Positions 1-11,013 of a stretch of 64,000 nucleotides of DNA are shown here, one piece after another. Origin of the DNA: Pseudomonas sp. CC6-YY-74 (GTDB lineage Bacteria > Pseudomonadota > Gammaproteobacteria > Pseudomonadales > Pseudomonadaceae); contig NZ_CP019947.1 in the NCBI RefSeq assembly GCF_002025205.1, positions 4,731,501 through 4,795,500 on the forward strand, in the 5' to 3' direction. Both the position numbers and the translations under genes were made by a program. A model generated the notes under the pieces. The model worked only from the letters and a program-made list of their open reading frames with translations. It did not search any database and was not told where the DNA came from. Position 1 is the first letter of the stretch. Every line of letters begins with the position of its first letter.

Positions 1-2
1 AA

Positions 3-1433
3 ACCAAGGAGATCGCCAACCGCAACTTCGTCGACTTCATGTTCCGCCGTTCGACCCTCAGCGCCGATGTCATCGATGCCGCCTCCACCGCGGTGGCGTC
101 CATCGTCGGCGAAGACGCGATGATGTACGAGTTCAACTCGCACTTGCTGGTTGGTGAGTTGACCCTGGAGTTCAGCGATAAGCCAAATAAACTGATTGAG
201 CTGGATTGGGATCCGATCGTCGACGAGCAGGATGTGATCACTAAGCTGATGGTTACGGTGCGCGACGTCACCGCGCTAAAAGCGCTGCAGGCCGAGGCCG
301 AAGGCCAGCGCCAGGAACTGATGATCATTGGCGAAATCCTTGCCGTGGATGCCGACAAATTCAACGACTTTATCGAAGGCTCCTCCAGCTTCGTCGACCG
401 TTGCCGCACCATCATCGAGCAAACCGAACAGAAGGATCTGGGCAAGCTGGCCGAGTTGTTCCGCAATATCCACACGGTCAAAGGCAACGCCCGCACTTAC
501 GGGCTCAAGCACATCACCGACACCGTGCACCGGATCGAGAACACCTACGACCAGTTGCGCAAGAACGAGGAGATGCAGTGGCAGCCTCAGGCGCTGCTCG
601 GCGAGTTGGCGTTTGCCGAGCAGGCGATCAAGGTCTACAGCGGCATCTTCAAGGACAAACTCGGCCGTGATGGCAAGCAGGGCATTGCCGGCGCGCGGGT
701 CGACCGCGCGCAGATCCGCCGTTTGATGGAGAGCATCGCCGCGCTCGCCGACACCGGGCTGCCGGCCAACGTGATCAGCATCGTCCGCGAGACCTACCAC
801 TCCCTCGCGGCCATCGAGGCCGAGCCGCTGGAAACGGTCATCGCCGATGTGCTGCAGTCGGTGCAGTCGCTGGCCGGTGAACTGGACAAGCCCGCGCCCG
901 CGATTGAGATAAACGACAAGGATATCTACGCGCGCCGAGAGGCCCATGGCTTGCTCAACAACATCTTTATGCACGTGCTGCGCAACGCCCTGGATCACGG
1001 CATCGAAACGCCGGCCGAGCGCCGCCAGAAGGGCAAGCCCGAACAGGGTCGCATCCAGGTCGACGCCCGGAAACAAGACGGTGCCATCAGCTTTTCCGTG
1101 CGTGACGATGGCCGCGGTATCGCCTTGAGCAAGATCTTCGGCAAGGCCGTCGAGCAGGGGTTGTACCCGGCCGATGCGGCGCGACCGGCGGCCAGCGAGA
1201 TCGCCAATCTGATCTTCGCCTCCGGCTTCTCCACCGCCGATGAAGTCACTGAAATCTCGGGGCGTGGGGTCGGTATGGATGCGGTGCGCGAGTTCCTCGA
1301 GTCCGAGGGCGGCAGCATCGAGGTCAGGCTCGACGCGGGTGACGATAAGGCCGACTTCCGTGGCTTCACCACCCTTATCCATCTATCCGCCAAGCTGTGC
1401 ATAGTGGCGCCGGAGTTCGCCAGGGCCAGCTAA
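3..1433 (+). CDS. CheA-like histidine kinase with Hpt domain, 3' part
   Basis: The reading frame is open from base 3, so this is the C-terminal part of a longer protein; the first ATG at 39 is probably internal. Visible domains, in order: a PAS-like tail ending in a VTVRDVTALKAL segment and coiled linker; an Hpt domain with the phospho-acceptor histidine in NIHTVKGNARTYGL (His codon 471-473); a CheA-type HATPase domain with N-box HVLRNALDHGIE, G1 DDGRGI and G2 SGRGVGMDAV. The protein stops soon after the ATPase domain, with no CheW or receiver domain. Known of the family: CheA-type kinases autophosphorylate on the Hpt histidine and pass phosphate to a response regulator. Partner and stimulus cannot be inferred because the sensory part lies outside the window. 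Confidence 0.85.
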   Translation, partial: TKEIANRNFVDFMFRRSTLSADVIDAASTAVASIVGEDAMMYEFNSHLLVGELTLEFSDKPNKLIELDWDPIVDEQDVITKLMVTVRDVTALKALQAEAEGQRQELMIIGEILAVDADKFNDFIEGSSSFVDRCRTIIEQTEQKDLGKLAELFRNIHTVKGNARTYGLKHITDTVHRIENTYDQLRKNEEMQWQPQALLGELAFAEQAIKVYSGIFKDKLGRDGKQGIAGARVDRAQIRRLMESIAALADTGLPANVISIVRETYHSLAAIEAEPLETVIADVLQSVQSLAGELDKPAPAIEINDKDIYARREAHGLLNNIFMHVLRNALDHGIETPAERRQKGKPEQGRIQVDARKQDGAISFSVRDDGRGIALSKIFGKAVEQGLYPADAARPAASEIANLIFASGFSTADEVTEISGRGVGMDAVREFLESEGGSIEVRLDAGDDKADFRGFTTLIHLSAKLCIVAPEFARAS

Positions 1434-1444
1434 GCATGGTCAGC

Positions 1445-1527
1445 GGAGCGACTCAGGATTGCATCCGGAGTCGCTCCCGCCCAGCGTGCCAGACGAATAT
1501 ATCCCCCGGGATGCAACCCGGGGATAT
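1445..1527. terminator. Two adjacent stem-loops after the kinase gene
   Basis: First hairpin: perfect 10-bp arms GGAGCGACTC (1445-1454) and GAGTCGCTCC (1468-1477). Second hairpin: ATATCCCCCGGG (1499-1510) pairing with CCCGGGGATAT (1517-1527), one bulged C. They begin 12 nt after the stop codon and precede mpl. There is no T-run, so they may act as Rho-assisted terminators, mRNA stabilisers or REP-like repeats rather than classical intrinsic terminators. Confidence 0.5.
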
Positions 1528-1703
1528 CCCTGATCTAGTTCCGGCCCCCAGCCGGGCTACGCTAATTGTCCCTCAGCGCCAACCTACAGCGATAACCCCG
1601 CCACCCTGCTGTCCAACCCTTGCCCGTGACCGCTGTGCTAACCTGCGGCGAGATTTTCATGGGCATTGTTGGTCGTCTGGCCGGTCTGTTTTCGAGGTTA
1701 TTC

Positions 1704-3056
1704 ATGCATATCCATATTCTCGGCATCTGCGGCACTTTCATGGGTTCGCTGGCCGTGCTGGCCAAGGCGCTGGGACACCGCGTCACCGGTTCCGACGCCA
1801 ATGTCTACCCGCCGATGAGCACCCAGCTCGAGGCCCAGGGCATCGAATTGACCCAGGGCTACGATGCCGCGCAACTCGATCCGGCGCCGGATCTGGTGGT
1901 GATCGGCAATGCGCTGTCGCGCGGTAATCCGGCGGTTGAATACGTGCTCAATAAGGGCCTGCCTTACGTCAGCGGCCCGCAGTGGCTGGCCGACCATGTC
2001 CTGCAAGGGCGCTGGGTGCTGGCGGTGGCCGGCACCCATGGCAAGACCAGCAGCAGCAGCATGCTGGCCTGGGTGCTGGAGCATGCCGGCATGAGCCCAG
2101 GTTTCCTGATCGGCGGGGTGCCGCAGAACTTCGGCATATCCGCGCGCCTGGGCGACACGCCGTTCTTCGTGGTCGAGGCTGACGAGTACGACAGCGCCTT
2201 CTTCGACAAGCGCAGCAAGTTCGTTCACTACCGCCCGCGCACCGCGATCCTGAATAACCTGGAGTTCGATCACGCGGATATCTTCCCTGATCTAGCGGCC
2301 ATCGAGCGGCAATTCCATCACCTGGTGCGGACCATTCCCGGTGACGGCCTGATCATCCACCCGGCCGCCGAAGGGGCGCTGCAACGGGTGATCGAGATGG
2401 GCTGCTGGACGCCGGTGCAGACCACCGGCGAAGGTGGCCAGTGGCAGGCACGTTTGCTCAGCGCCGATGGCGCGCGTTTCGAGGTGTGGTTCGACGGCCG
2501 GGCCCAGGGCGTGGTCGATTGGCAACTGACCGGTCAGCACAACGTGGCCAATGCCCTGGCGGTATTGGCGGCGGCGCGGCATGTCGGTGTGGTCCCGGAG
2601 CTCGGCATCGCCGCGCTGTGCAGCTTTATCAACGCCAAGCGGCGGATGGAAAAGGTTGCCGAGGTCAATGGCGTGACCATTTTCGATGACTTCGCCCACC
2701 ACCCGACGGCGATTGCCACCACCCTCGACGGCCTGCGCAAAAGCATCGGCACTGCCAGGCTGATCGCAGTGATCGAACCACGCTCCAATTCGATGAAACT
2801 CGGTGCCCACCGCGACGGCTTGCCGGGTTCGGTGGTCCAGGCCGATTCGGTGTACTGGTACGCACCGGCCAACCTCGGCTGGGATCTGGCGGCGAGCGTG
2901 GCCGCATCCACAGTGCCGACCCAGGTCTGCGATTCCCTGGAGGCGATCATCCAAGGGGTCAAGGCCGAAGCCGCGCCGGGCACCCAGGTGGTGGTGATGA
3001 GCAACGGCGGCTTTGGCGGCTTGCATGGCAAGCTGGCCGAGGCGCTGGCCTTATAA
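1704..3056 (+). CDS. mpl: UDP-N-acetylmuramate:L-Ala-gamma-D-Glu-meso-DAP ligase
   Basis: A 450-residue cytoplasmic Mur-ligase-family enzyme that joins recycled murein tripeptide to UDP-MurNAc, bypassing MurC-MurF. The N-terminus MHIHILGICGTFMGSLA is the Rossmann UDP-binding loop characteristic of Mpl rather than MurC. The ATP-binding P-loop GTHGKT lies at about residues 110-115, followed by VVEADEYDSAFFDKRSKF and NNLEFDHADIF, then the C-terminal domain starting around DDFAHHPTAI. An in-frame ATG at 1620 exists, but the start at 1704 gives the canonical N-terminus and has GAGG seven bases upstream. ubiX follows, as in P. aeruginosa. Confidence 0.95.
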   Translation: MHIHILGICGTFMGSLAVLAKALGHRVTGSDANVYPPMSTQLEAQGIELTQGYDAAQLDPAPDLVVIGNALSRGNPAVEYVLNKGLPYVSGPQWLADHVLQGRWVLAVAGTHGKTSSSSMLAWVLEHAGMSPGFLIGGVPQNFGISARLGDTPFFVVEADEYDSAFFDKRSKFVHYRPRTAILNNLEFDHADIFPDLAAIERQFHHLVRTIPGDGLIIHPAAEGALQRVIEMGCWTPVQTTGEGGQWQARLLSADGARFEVWFDGRAQGVVDWQLTGQHNVANALAVLAAARHVGVVPELGIAALCSFINAKRRMEKVAEVNGVTIFDDFAHHPTAIATTLDGLRKSIGTARLIAVIEPRSNSMKLGAHRDGLPGSVVQADSVYWYAPANLGWDLAASVAASTVPTQVCDSLEAIIQGVKAEAAPGTQVVVMSNGGFGGLHGKLAEALAL

Positions 3057-3058
3057 AA

Positions 3059-3162
3059 AGTGAAAATTCGCGCTCAAAGCGTCGTGAGCGCAGATTAGGC
3101 AAGGCGAAAGCTTGCGAGGAAGCGGAGTTTACAAGCGGTAAATGAGCATGACTCTTTTCACT
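3059..3162. repeat. MITE-like palindromic repeat, copy A
   Basis: About 104 bp between mpl and ubiX, bounded by 8-bp inverted ends AGTGAAAA (3059-3066) and TTTTCACT (3155-3162). Its core, CGAGGAAGCGGAGTTTAC then GTAAATGAGCAT, matches the reverse complement of the core of the element at 5668-5811, although the end sequences differ. No ORF. Confidence 0.6.
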
Positions 3163-3260
3163 CGCCCTTCGGGTCGCGCTGAAGCGCGTTAACCGCAGGC
3201 GGTTAGCCGAGCAACTATCAACGCAGCATAAGCAAGCGCAACAGCTTTGAGAGTGAATTT

Positions 3261-3890
3261 ATGAGCGGTCCCGAACGCATTACCCTGGCGATGACCGGTG
3301 CCTCCGGCGCCCAGTACGGCCTGCGCCTGCTCGACTGCCTGGTGCAGGAAGATCGCGAGGTGCACTTTCTGATTTCCAAGGCCGCGCAGTTGGTGCTGGC
3401 CACCGAAACGGACGTGACCCTGCCAGCCAAGCCCCAGGCCATGCAGACGTTCTTGAATGAATACACCGGCGCCGCGCCAGGGCAGATTCGCGTCTATGGC
3501 AAGGAAGACTGGATGGCCCCGGCAGCCTCCGGCTCGGGGGCGCCGAGCGCCATGGTGGTGGTGCCGTGCTCGACCGGCACCCTCTCGGCGATTGCCACCG
3601 GCGCTTGCAACAACCTGATCGAGCGCGCCGCCGATGTGGTGCTCAAGGAGCGTCGCCAGTTGATTCTGGTGCCGCGCGAGGCGCCGTTTTCCAGCATCCA
3701 CCTGGAGAACATGCTCAAGCTGTCGAACATGGGCGCGGTGATCCTGCCGGCGGCGCCGGGCTTCTATCACCAGCCACAGACCATCGACGACCTGATCGAC
3801 TTCGTCGTCGCGCGCATCCTCAACTGCCTGGGCGTGCCCCAGGACATGTTGCCGCGCTGGGGCGAACAGCATCAGGTGTCGGATGAGTAA
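3261..3890 (+). CDS. ubiX: Flavin prenyltransferase UbiX
   Basis: A 209-residue flavoprotein that prenylates FMN to make the cofactor of UbiD-type decarboxylases, needed in ubiquinone synthesis. Recognised by the N-terminal MTGASGAQYGLRLLDCL FMN-binding segment, the central VVPCSTGTLSAIATGACNNLIERAADV block and the C-terminal LVPREAPFSSIHLENMLKLS block typical of the family. Length fits UbiX. Its stop overlaps the next start by 8 bp, so the two are probably co-transcribed. No ubiD is nearby. Confidence 0.95.
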   Translation: MSGPERITLAMTGASGAQYGLRLLDCLVQEDREVHFLISKAAQLVLATETDVTLPAKPQAMQTFLNEYTGAAPGQIRVYGKEDWMAPAASGSGAPSAMVVVPCSTGTLSAIATGACNNLIERAADVVLKERRQLILVPREAPFSSIHLENMLKLSNMGAVILPAAPGFYHQPQTIDDLIDFVVARILNCLGVPQDMLPRWGEQHQVSDE

Positions 3891-4191
3891 TGCGCGGGTG
3901 CGCACGGGCGGTTGGCTGGTGTGCCTGTTGCTCATCCTGTCGAGCAGCGGTTGCGCCACGGTGCGCACCCTGGATGCAGCCAAGTCGGGCGCGCCGGTTA
4001 TCTACGCCGGCACCCGCCTGGACCTGTATGCGCTGAACAACGGCTGCTGCGCGCAGGAGCGTTTCGGCGCGGAGGCGCCGCCATACCCCGGCCTCGACCT
4101 GCCCGCCAGTGCGCTGCTGGACACCCTGTTGCTGCCGTTCTCGCTGGCGACCGAATTGGGCGTGAGCCTGGGCGTCAGCGGCGGCTTATAG
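3883..4191 (+). CDS. YceK/YidQ-family lipoprotein
   Basis: A 102-residue predicted lipoprotein: short basic N-terminus, hydrophobic core LVCLLLILSS and a lipobox ending in SSGC. The mature part carries VIYAGTRLDLYAL and a C-terminal LDTLLLPFSLATELG stretch, the pattern of the small YceK/YidQ (DUF1375) lipoproteins. The function of that family is unknown. It overlaps the 3' end of ubiX by 8 bp. Confidence 0.75.
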   Translation: MSNARVRTGGWLVCLLLILSSSGCATVRTLDAAKSGAPVIYAGTRLDLYALNNGCCAQERFGAEAPPYPGLDLPASALLDTLLLPFSLATELGVSLGVSGGL

Positions 4192-4291
4192 CTAGCCGAG
4201 TGCCGGCGACAAGGGGTGTGCTGCCGTACGCTGTTTGGATAAGGATAAAGGTCGTCTGCACGCGAGGTTGGATGGGCTGTGCGGGCGCTGT

Positions 4292-4663
4292 TTACCAGTG
4301 CTTCAGCCAGCGATTCCAGTGGTACAGCGCGCGGGCGAACAGGTTGTAGCTCCAGCGTGCCAGCAGCTGCAGGCCGGGAATCTGTAGCAGTCTGCTCAAC
4401 CACTGCTGGCCAGGGGTGCGCTGGAACAGCTCGGCAAAGGCGTCCACGCCGATCGCGATGCGCCCGGATTCATCCTTGAGGTAGAGACGCTCACGCACCT
4501 GCTCCAGTGGGGTGTCGAGTTCTGCGCAGGCGCCGGGTTGCTGATCAACGTCGATCCACTCGACCGGGCAACTGCCGTCGGCCTGCATGCGCTGGCGCTG
4601 CCCATCGATGCCGGCTTTGCACACCGGGCAGGCGCTGTTGTAGAAGACTTTGAGCGTGGCCAT
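4292..4663 (-). CDS. DCC-family (DUF393) thiol-disulfide oxidoreductase-like protein
   Basis: 123 residues from the ATG at 4663; longer in-frame starts lack the family N-terminus. MATLKVFYNSACPVCKAGID holds the CPVC pair (Cys12, Cys15) of the DCC family, with the usual later motif FAELFQRTPGQQWLSRLLQIPGL and a C-terminal YNLFARALYHWNRWL. Family members are predicted thioredoxin-fold proteins without defined substrates. It sits alone on the minus strand after the convergent lipoprotein gene. Confidence 0.8.
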   Translation of the reverse strand: MATLKVFYNSACPVCKAGIDGQRQRMQADGSCPVEWIDVDQQPGACAELDTPLEQVRERLYLKDESGRIAIGVDAFAELFQRTPGQQWLSRLLQIPGLQLLARWSYNLFARALYHWNRWLKHW

Positions 4664-4759
4664 GGTGGCTCTGTGTGACTGCACTGTGTAAAGCCTGGCA
4701 CATATCGGCGCATTCGGCATTCGGCATTCGTCTGTGCGCCCAGGTGCGCACGGCGTAGC

Positions 4760-5626
4760 TCAGTCGGCCAGCGCACGGACCTCGGCTACTTTCTGTTCCA
4801 GGCCATAGCGGCCTTTGCCATCGCGCAGCACCTGACCCATGGCGATTTGAGGGTCATGGGTGAAGACCAGGCGACCGCCGCGGGCCAGCAGGTCGGCGAG
4901 CAGCGCTTCCTTCTCCTCGATCAGGCCCTCGGGGAAGCGGTCGTAGCTCATGGTGATCGGCAGATGGACCCAGGGTGCGCCGGGGATCAGGTCGCTGGGG
5001 AAGAGTACCGGGCCGCCGGGCATGGCCACTTCGGGTAGCAGCAGCCCCGGGGTATGGCCATCGCTCCAGTGCAGGTGCCAGTCCGGGCCGAGCAGTTGGC
5101 ACTGTTCGGCTTCCTCCAGCAGCGTCAGGCGCTCGCTGCTTTCCAGTAGGCTCAGCAGTTCCGGGATATAGGAAGCGCGGTCACGGACGTGCGGGTTGCA
5201 GGCGCGCCGCCACTGGCGCTTGCCGGTGACATAGCGCGCATTGGGGAACAGCAGGCGTGCCGGTTGATCTTTTTCCCAGGCGGCGAGCAGGCCGCCGGCG
5301 TGGTCGAAGTGCAGGTGCGTGAGCACCACGATATCGATGTCGGCATCGCACAGGCCCAACTCGGCCAGGCTGTCGAGCAGCACGTGGCGGTCTTCCTGGA
5401 CGCCGAAGCGGTCTTTCAGCTCCGGGCTGAAGAAGGCACCGATGCCGGTTTCCACCAGGATATTGCGCTCGGCTTCCTGCACCAGCAGGGCGCGGCAGCC
5501 GAGGTCGATGCGGTTCTGCTCATCGGGCGTCATCCAGCGTTGCCAGAGGGCCTTGGGCGCGTTGCCGAACATGGCGCCGCCATCGAGTTTCTGGCTGTTG
5601 CCGGTGAGGGTGGTCAGGGTGCGCAT
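4760..5626 (-). CDS. MBL-fold metallo-hydrolase
   Basis: A 288-residue metallo-beta-lactamase-fold hydrolase. The metal-binding motif is THLHFDHAGG (HLHFDH at about residues 104-109), with later ligands in WSDGHTPG and VFTHDPQIAMG. The start at 5626 has GAGA upstream; an earlier ATG at 5662 has no better support. The substrate is not predictable: this branch includes lactonases, glyoxalase II-like and quorum-quenching enzymes. It precedes an acyl-CoA dehydrogenase and an acyl-CoA ligase on the same strand, so a role in acyl-thioester metabolism is possible but only inferred. A repeat element separates it from the dehydrogenase. Confidence 0.85.
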   Translation of the reverse strand: MRTLTTLTGNSQKLDGGAMFGNAPKALWQRWMTPDEQNRIDLGCRALLVQEAERNILVETGIGAFFSPELKDRFGVQEDRHVLLDSLAELGLCDADIDIVVLTHLHFDHAGGLLAAWEKDQPARLLFPNARYVTGKRQWRRACNPHVRDRASYIPELLSLLESSERLTLLEEAEQCQLLGPDWHLHWSDGHTPGLLLPEVAMPGGPVLFPSDLIPGAPWVHLPITMSYDRFPEGLIEEKEALLADLLARGGRLVFTHDPQIAMGQVLRDGKGRYGLEQKVAEVRALAD

Positions 5627-5667
5627 AGTCTTCTCGTCTGGGTCTCTGCTAGCGGTGCGCACGGCCT

Positions 5668-5811
5668 AGCAGGCCGTTGAAAAACTACCTGCGTTGGCAA
5701 TACGGCGTTAAAAACAGGCTCGGAATGCTCATTTACAGCACGTAAACTCCGCTTCCTCGCCTGCTTTTGCCTTGTCTTGCCTGCCTCGCCTACGTTTTTC
5801 AACGGCCTGCT
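5668..5811. repeat. MITE-like palindromic repeat, copy B (complete)
   Basis: A 144-bp non-coding element with perfect 18-bp terminal inverted repeats: AGCAGGCCGTTGAAAAAC at 5668-5685 and its reverse complement at 5794-5811. The interior contains CATTTAC-AGCAC-GTAAACTCCGCTTCCTCG, shared in reverse with copy A. One end matches 20791-20808 and, more loosely, 51141-51157. Confidence 0.8.
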
Positions 5812-5892
5812 GGGCGGCCCCGCGTACCCTGCGGCTTGAATAAAAAAACGCGGTGTCTCGTTACCAGCACACCGCGCAAACGCTCAACCATG

Positions 5893-5943
5893 TAGGGCGG
5901 GTGCAACCCGCCAAGCAGGCAGTGGCGGGTTGCACCCGCCCTA
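5893..5943. terminator. 21-bp perfect hairpin after acyl-CoA dehydrogenase gene
   Basis: Perfect 21-bp inverted repeat, arms 5893-5913 and 5923-5943, loop AGCAGGCAG. The arm contains GGGCGGGTGCAACCCGCC. It starts 4 nt beyond the minus-strand stop codon at 5947, so it probably ends or protects that transcript. There is no T-run; the motif may also be a REP-like repeat. Confidence 0.6.
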
Positions 5944-5946
5944 GGC

Positions 5947-7719
<1,773 letters not shown>

Positions 7720-7789
7720 GGGGCACCTCAAAACAAAGTGCCGCAGGCGAACCTGCGGCGTGGGCAATGGTGAATAGGGTTATAGCGCG

Positions 7790-9163
7790 TTAGTCGACCT
7801 CGGGGGCACCGCTGGTCTTGTCCTTGCTCGAGGCGAACGTGAGCAGGTGGGTGCGCTCGACCAGGATGTACAGCGCCGCACCGGCGGCCAGACCCCAACC
7901 CGCGCCGTAGACGGCCAGGACCACGCCCATGGTGCCGGCGACGCCGCGTTCGGTGTTGTTGTTGAGTTGCTCGAAACCGACCATCAGGCAGATATAACCA
8001 GTGAGGATCAGGGTCAGCGACAGGGCGATCGGCAGTACTGGCTGGAAGAAACTTACCAGCGGCAGGGCGAACAGGGCGATGAAACCGGTGATCCAGAAGG
8101 TGCCGGCGCCGCTATAGATCGAGTCCATGGCCTTGCGCCCGTACTTGTAACGCTCGGCCATGGTCGCCGCGACGGCAGTCCACAGCGGTCCGGCCAGGCC
8201 TGGGTAGGGCGCGAAGAAGGCATGCAGGGCGTTGCGCAGGGCGGTCACCAGGTGCACGCGGTCGATGCTGTTCTCGATCACTTCGTCGGTGCGCAGTTCG
8301 TCGGCGCGCTGCATCAGCGACTGGCCGACGATGATGTCGCCGAAGGCGATGATGTAGGCGATAACCGCCGTCGGCACGGCCAGCAGGAACACGTCCAGGC
8401 CGGGGAAGCCGACGTTGAACGGCAGGTAGTTCCACATATCGGCGAAGGCCGGCGCGGTGATGCCGAAGCGCACGTCGGGCATCTTGTACTCACCGACGGC
8501 GATGCCGATGAAGATGGCGATCAACATGCCCGGCACCATGCCGTAGTTGACGATCTTGCGGGCCAAGGGCACGCGTTCGGTGAGGCCCTTGAACGACACC
8601 GAGAACATCAGGTACAGGCAAATCAGGCTGCCCAGCACCAGGGAAATCGGCGTATTGGCCAGGCGTCCGCCGCTGGAGATTTCGCCCATCAGCGCGGCGA
8701 TGCCGGCGCCGATGATGATCCCGCCTTTCATCGAGTTGGGAATGATCTTGACCAGGGTGCTGCCCAGGCGGGTGACGCCGAGCACCAGGAAGATCACGAA
8801 CACCAGGAACTGCAGGGCGAACAGCGCCTGAATCGCTTCCGGACCGGGCTTGAAGTTACCCAGGAACAGCAGCACCACCGGGATACCCGGGGTGATCCAG
8901 CCGGGCACGAAAGGCACCCCGAGCAGCGCCGGCAGCATGAAGCCGATGCCACACACCACCACATAGGCCAGGGCCACGTCGTAGGGCAGGCCGAGGTATT
9001 TTTCCAGCAGCGGAATCATCGCCAGGCTGACCACGAACATGATCAGCGCCTGGAGCATTTCCGCGGTTTCCCAGCGGTAGTGGATAAACGGCAGGCGCAC
9101 TCGGAAAGGCCCGAAAGACCAGCAGGGTTGCTGTTCGCCATCTTTGCGTTGGTACAGTTGCAT
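7790..9163 (-). CDS. Multi-pass membrane permease (NCS2/SulP-like)
   Basis: 457 residues, with a soluble N-terminus rich in Trp/Arg followed by at least ten hydrophobic segments. Segments such as VPFVPGWITPGIPVVLLFLG, the polar-lined helix PTAVIAYIIAFGDIIVGQSL and GFEQLNNNTERGVAG resemble transporters with the UraA/SulP 7+7 fold. I do not recognise the exact family. Start chosen at MQLYQRKDGE because GGAGG lies eight bases before it. Lying between an acyl-CoA dehydrogenase and an acyl-CoA ligase, it could import the organic acid they use; this is inference. Confidence 0.8.
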   Translation of the reverse strand: MQLYQRKDGEQQPCWSFGPFRVRLPFIHYRWETAEMLQALIMFVVSLAMIPLLEKYLGLPYDVALAYVVVCGIGFMLPALLGVPFVPGWITPGIPVVLLFLGNFKPGPEAIQALFALQFLVFVIFLVLGVTRLGSTLVKIIPNSMKGGIIIGAGIAALMGEISSGGRLANTPISLVLGSLICLYLMFSVSFKGLTERVPLARKIVNYGMVPGMLIAIFIGIAVGEYKMPDVRFGITAPAFADMWNYLPFNVGFPGLDVFLLAVPTAVIAYIIAFGDIIVGQSLMQRADELRTDEVIENSIDRVHLVTALRNALHAFFAPYPGLAGPLWTAVAATMAERYKYGRKAMDSIYSGAGTFWITGFIALFALPLVSFFQPVLPIALSLTLILTGYICLMVGFEQLNNNTERGVAGTMGVVLAVYGAGWGLAAGAALYILVERTHLLTFASSKDKTSGAPEVD

Positions 9164-9311
9164 GGGTGCTGCCTCCGTCGGCGCAGCGCCTCGGGGCGCG
9201 TGCCGCTTATTGTTGTTGTGCAAACGGTTTGTTTACCCCCCTTCTCCTTCTTGCGGGCTTGTGTATGCACCGATCTCGCCAGCGAGGCCGATGAGCATGA
9301 TGGGGCGCACT

Positions 9312-9360
9312 TGTGGGAGGCGCTTCAGCGGCGACAGTCGCGGCTAAAGCCCCTCCCACA
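9312..9360. repeat. Pseudomonas-type REP palindrome
   Basis: Imperfect palindrome between the permease and ligase genes: arms 9312-9335 and 9337-9360, starting TGTGGGAGG and ending CCTCCCACA. The sequence type (TGTGGGAGgGGCTTTAGCCGCGAC and its complement) is a common extragenic palindrome in pseudomonads. It can form a long hairpin within the intergenic mRNA. Confidence 0.75.
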
Positions 9361-9390
9361 GGACACAAACGCTTGAGGGAAGGGTGGCTG

Positions 9391-11013
9391 CTACAGTGCC
9401 TTGGCCATGTCGCGCAGGACGAATTTCTGGATCTTGCCGGTGCTGGTCTTCGGCAACTGGGTGAAGACCACGGTTCTCGGCACCTTGAAGCCGGCCAGGT
9501 GATCACGGCAGAACGCGATGATCTCGCTCTCGCAGTTGGCCTGCTGATCGACCTTGAGGGTGATGAAGGCGCAGGGCGTTTCGCCCCACTTCTCATCCGG
9601 GCGGGCGACCACGGCCGCTTCCAGCACCGCGTGGTGGCGGTAGAGCACGGCTTCCACCTCGATGGTGGAGATGTTCTCGCCACCGGAGATGATGATGTCT
9701 TTCAGGCGATCCTTGATTTCCACGTAGCCATCGGGGTGACACACGGCCAGGTCGCCGGTGTGGAACCAGCCGCCCTCGAAGGCCTCGGCCGTGGCGCTGG
9801 GGTTCTTCAGGTAGCCCTTCATCACCGTGTTGCCGCGCATGAAGATCTCGCCGATGGTCTCGCCATCGCGCGGCGTCGGCTCCAGGGTTTTCGGATCGCC
9901 GACCATCAGGCCTTCCAGGGTCGGGTAACGCACGCCCTGGCGGGACTTGATCTGCGCCCGTTGATCCAGCGGCAGCTCATCCCATTCGGCATGCCAGGCG
10001 CACACGGTCACGGGGCCATACACCTCGGTGAGGCCGTAGACGTGGGTGACCTTGATGCCCATGTCCTCGACCGCGCCAATCACCTTGGCCGGCGGCGCCG
10101 CGCCGGCAACCATGGCATTGACCGGGTGCTCGATGGCCGCCTTGGCCGACTCGGGCATGTTGACCAGGGCGTTGAGCACGATGGGGGCGCCGCACAGGTG
10201 GCTGACCCGATGTTCGCGGATCAGGTGGAGGATTTTCTGCGGGTCGACGCGCCGGAGGAACACGTGCACGCCGGCCAGGGCGGTGATGGTCCAGGGGTAG
10301 CACCAGCCGTTGCAATGGAACATCGGCAGGGTCCACAGGTACACCGGATGGTGACCCATGGCCCAGGTCATCTGGTTGCCCAGCGAGTTGAGGTAGGCGC
10401 CGCGGTGGTGGTAGACCACCCCCTTGGGGTTGCCGGTGGTGCCTGAGGTGTAGTTGAGGCTGATCGCCTGCCATTCGTCATCCGGCCATTGCCAGGCGAA
10501 TTGTGGGTCGCCTTCGGCCAGCAGGGCTTCGTAGTCGAGGTCGCTGACCGCCTGGCCTTCGCCGAACTCCGGGTCATCGACATCGATCACCAGCGGCGGA
10601 TGATCGAGCATGCCGACGGCGGCATGCACCACATCGAAGAACTCGCGGTCGGTGATCAGCACCTTGGCTTCGCCGTGCTGCAGCATGAAGGCGATGGCCT
10701 CGGCATCCAGGCGCACGTTGAGCGGGTTGAGCACCGCGCCGATCATCGGCACGCCGAAATGTGCTTCGAGCATCGCCGGGGTATTCGGTAGCATCAGCGC
10801 CACCGTGTCGCCCTTACCGATGCCGCGGCCGGCCAGGGCCGATGCCAGGCGCCGGCAGCGGGCATAGGTTTCGCTCCAGTTGCGGCGAATCGAGCCATGG
10901 ATCACCGCCGGGTAGTGCGGGTACACGCTTGCGGTGCGCTCGAGAAAGCTCAGTGGCGAGAGGGCGATGTGGTTAACGGCGGTAGGCTCAAGGCCCTGTT
11001 CGTAGATCGACAT
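9391..11013 (-). CDS. AMP-binding acyl-CoA synthetase
   Basis: 540-residue ANL-superfamily ligase that adenylates a carboxylic acid and transfers it to CoA. Motifs: LNYTSGTTGNPKGVVYHHRG (phosphate loop), YGLTEVYGP, HTGDLAVCHPDGYVEIKDRLKDIIISGGENIS and the catalytic lysine region KTSTGKIQK near the C-terminus. It may start at ATG 11025 or 11013; neither has a strong ribosome site, and MSIYEQGL from 11013 looks like the family N-terminus. I recall a P. aeruginosa homologue (PA4198) beside BfiS, reported to have methylmercaptopropionate-CoA ligase (DmdB-like) activity; whether this one shares that substrate is not shown by sequence. Confidence 0.9.
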   Translation of the reverse strand: MSIYEQGLEPTAVNHIALSPLSFLERTASVYPHYPAVIHGSIRRNWSETYARCRRLASALAGRGIGKGDTVALMLPNTPAMLEAHFGVPMIGAVLNPLNVRLDAEAIAFMLQHGEAKVLITDREFFDVVHAAVGMLDHPPLVIDVDDPEFGEGQAVSDLDYEALLAEGDPQFAWQWPDDEWQAISLNYTSGTTGNPKGVVYHHRGAYLNSLGNQMTWAMGHHPVYLWTLPMFHCNGWCYPWTITALAGVHVFLRRVDPQKILHLIREHRVSHLCGAPIVLNALVNMPESAKAAIEHPVNAMVAGAAPPAKVIGAVEDMGIKVTHVYGLTEVYGPVTVCAWHAEWDELPLDQRAQIKSRQGVRYPTLEGLMVGDPKTLEPTPRDGETIGEIFMRGNTVMKGYLKNPSATAEAFEGGWFHTGDLAVCHPDGYVEIKDRLKDIIISGGENISTIEVEAVLYRHHAVLEAAVVARPDEKWGETPCAFITLKVDQQANCESEIIAFCRDHLAGFKVPRTVVFTQLPKTSTGKIQKFVLRDMAKAL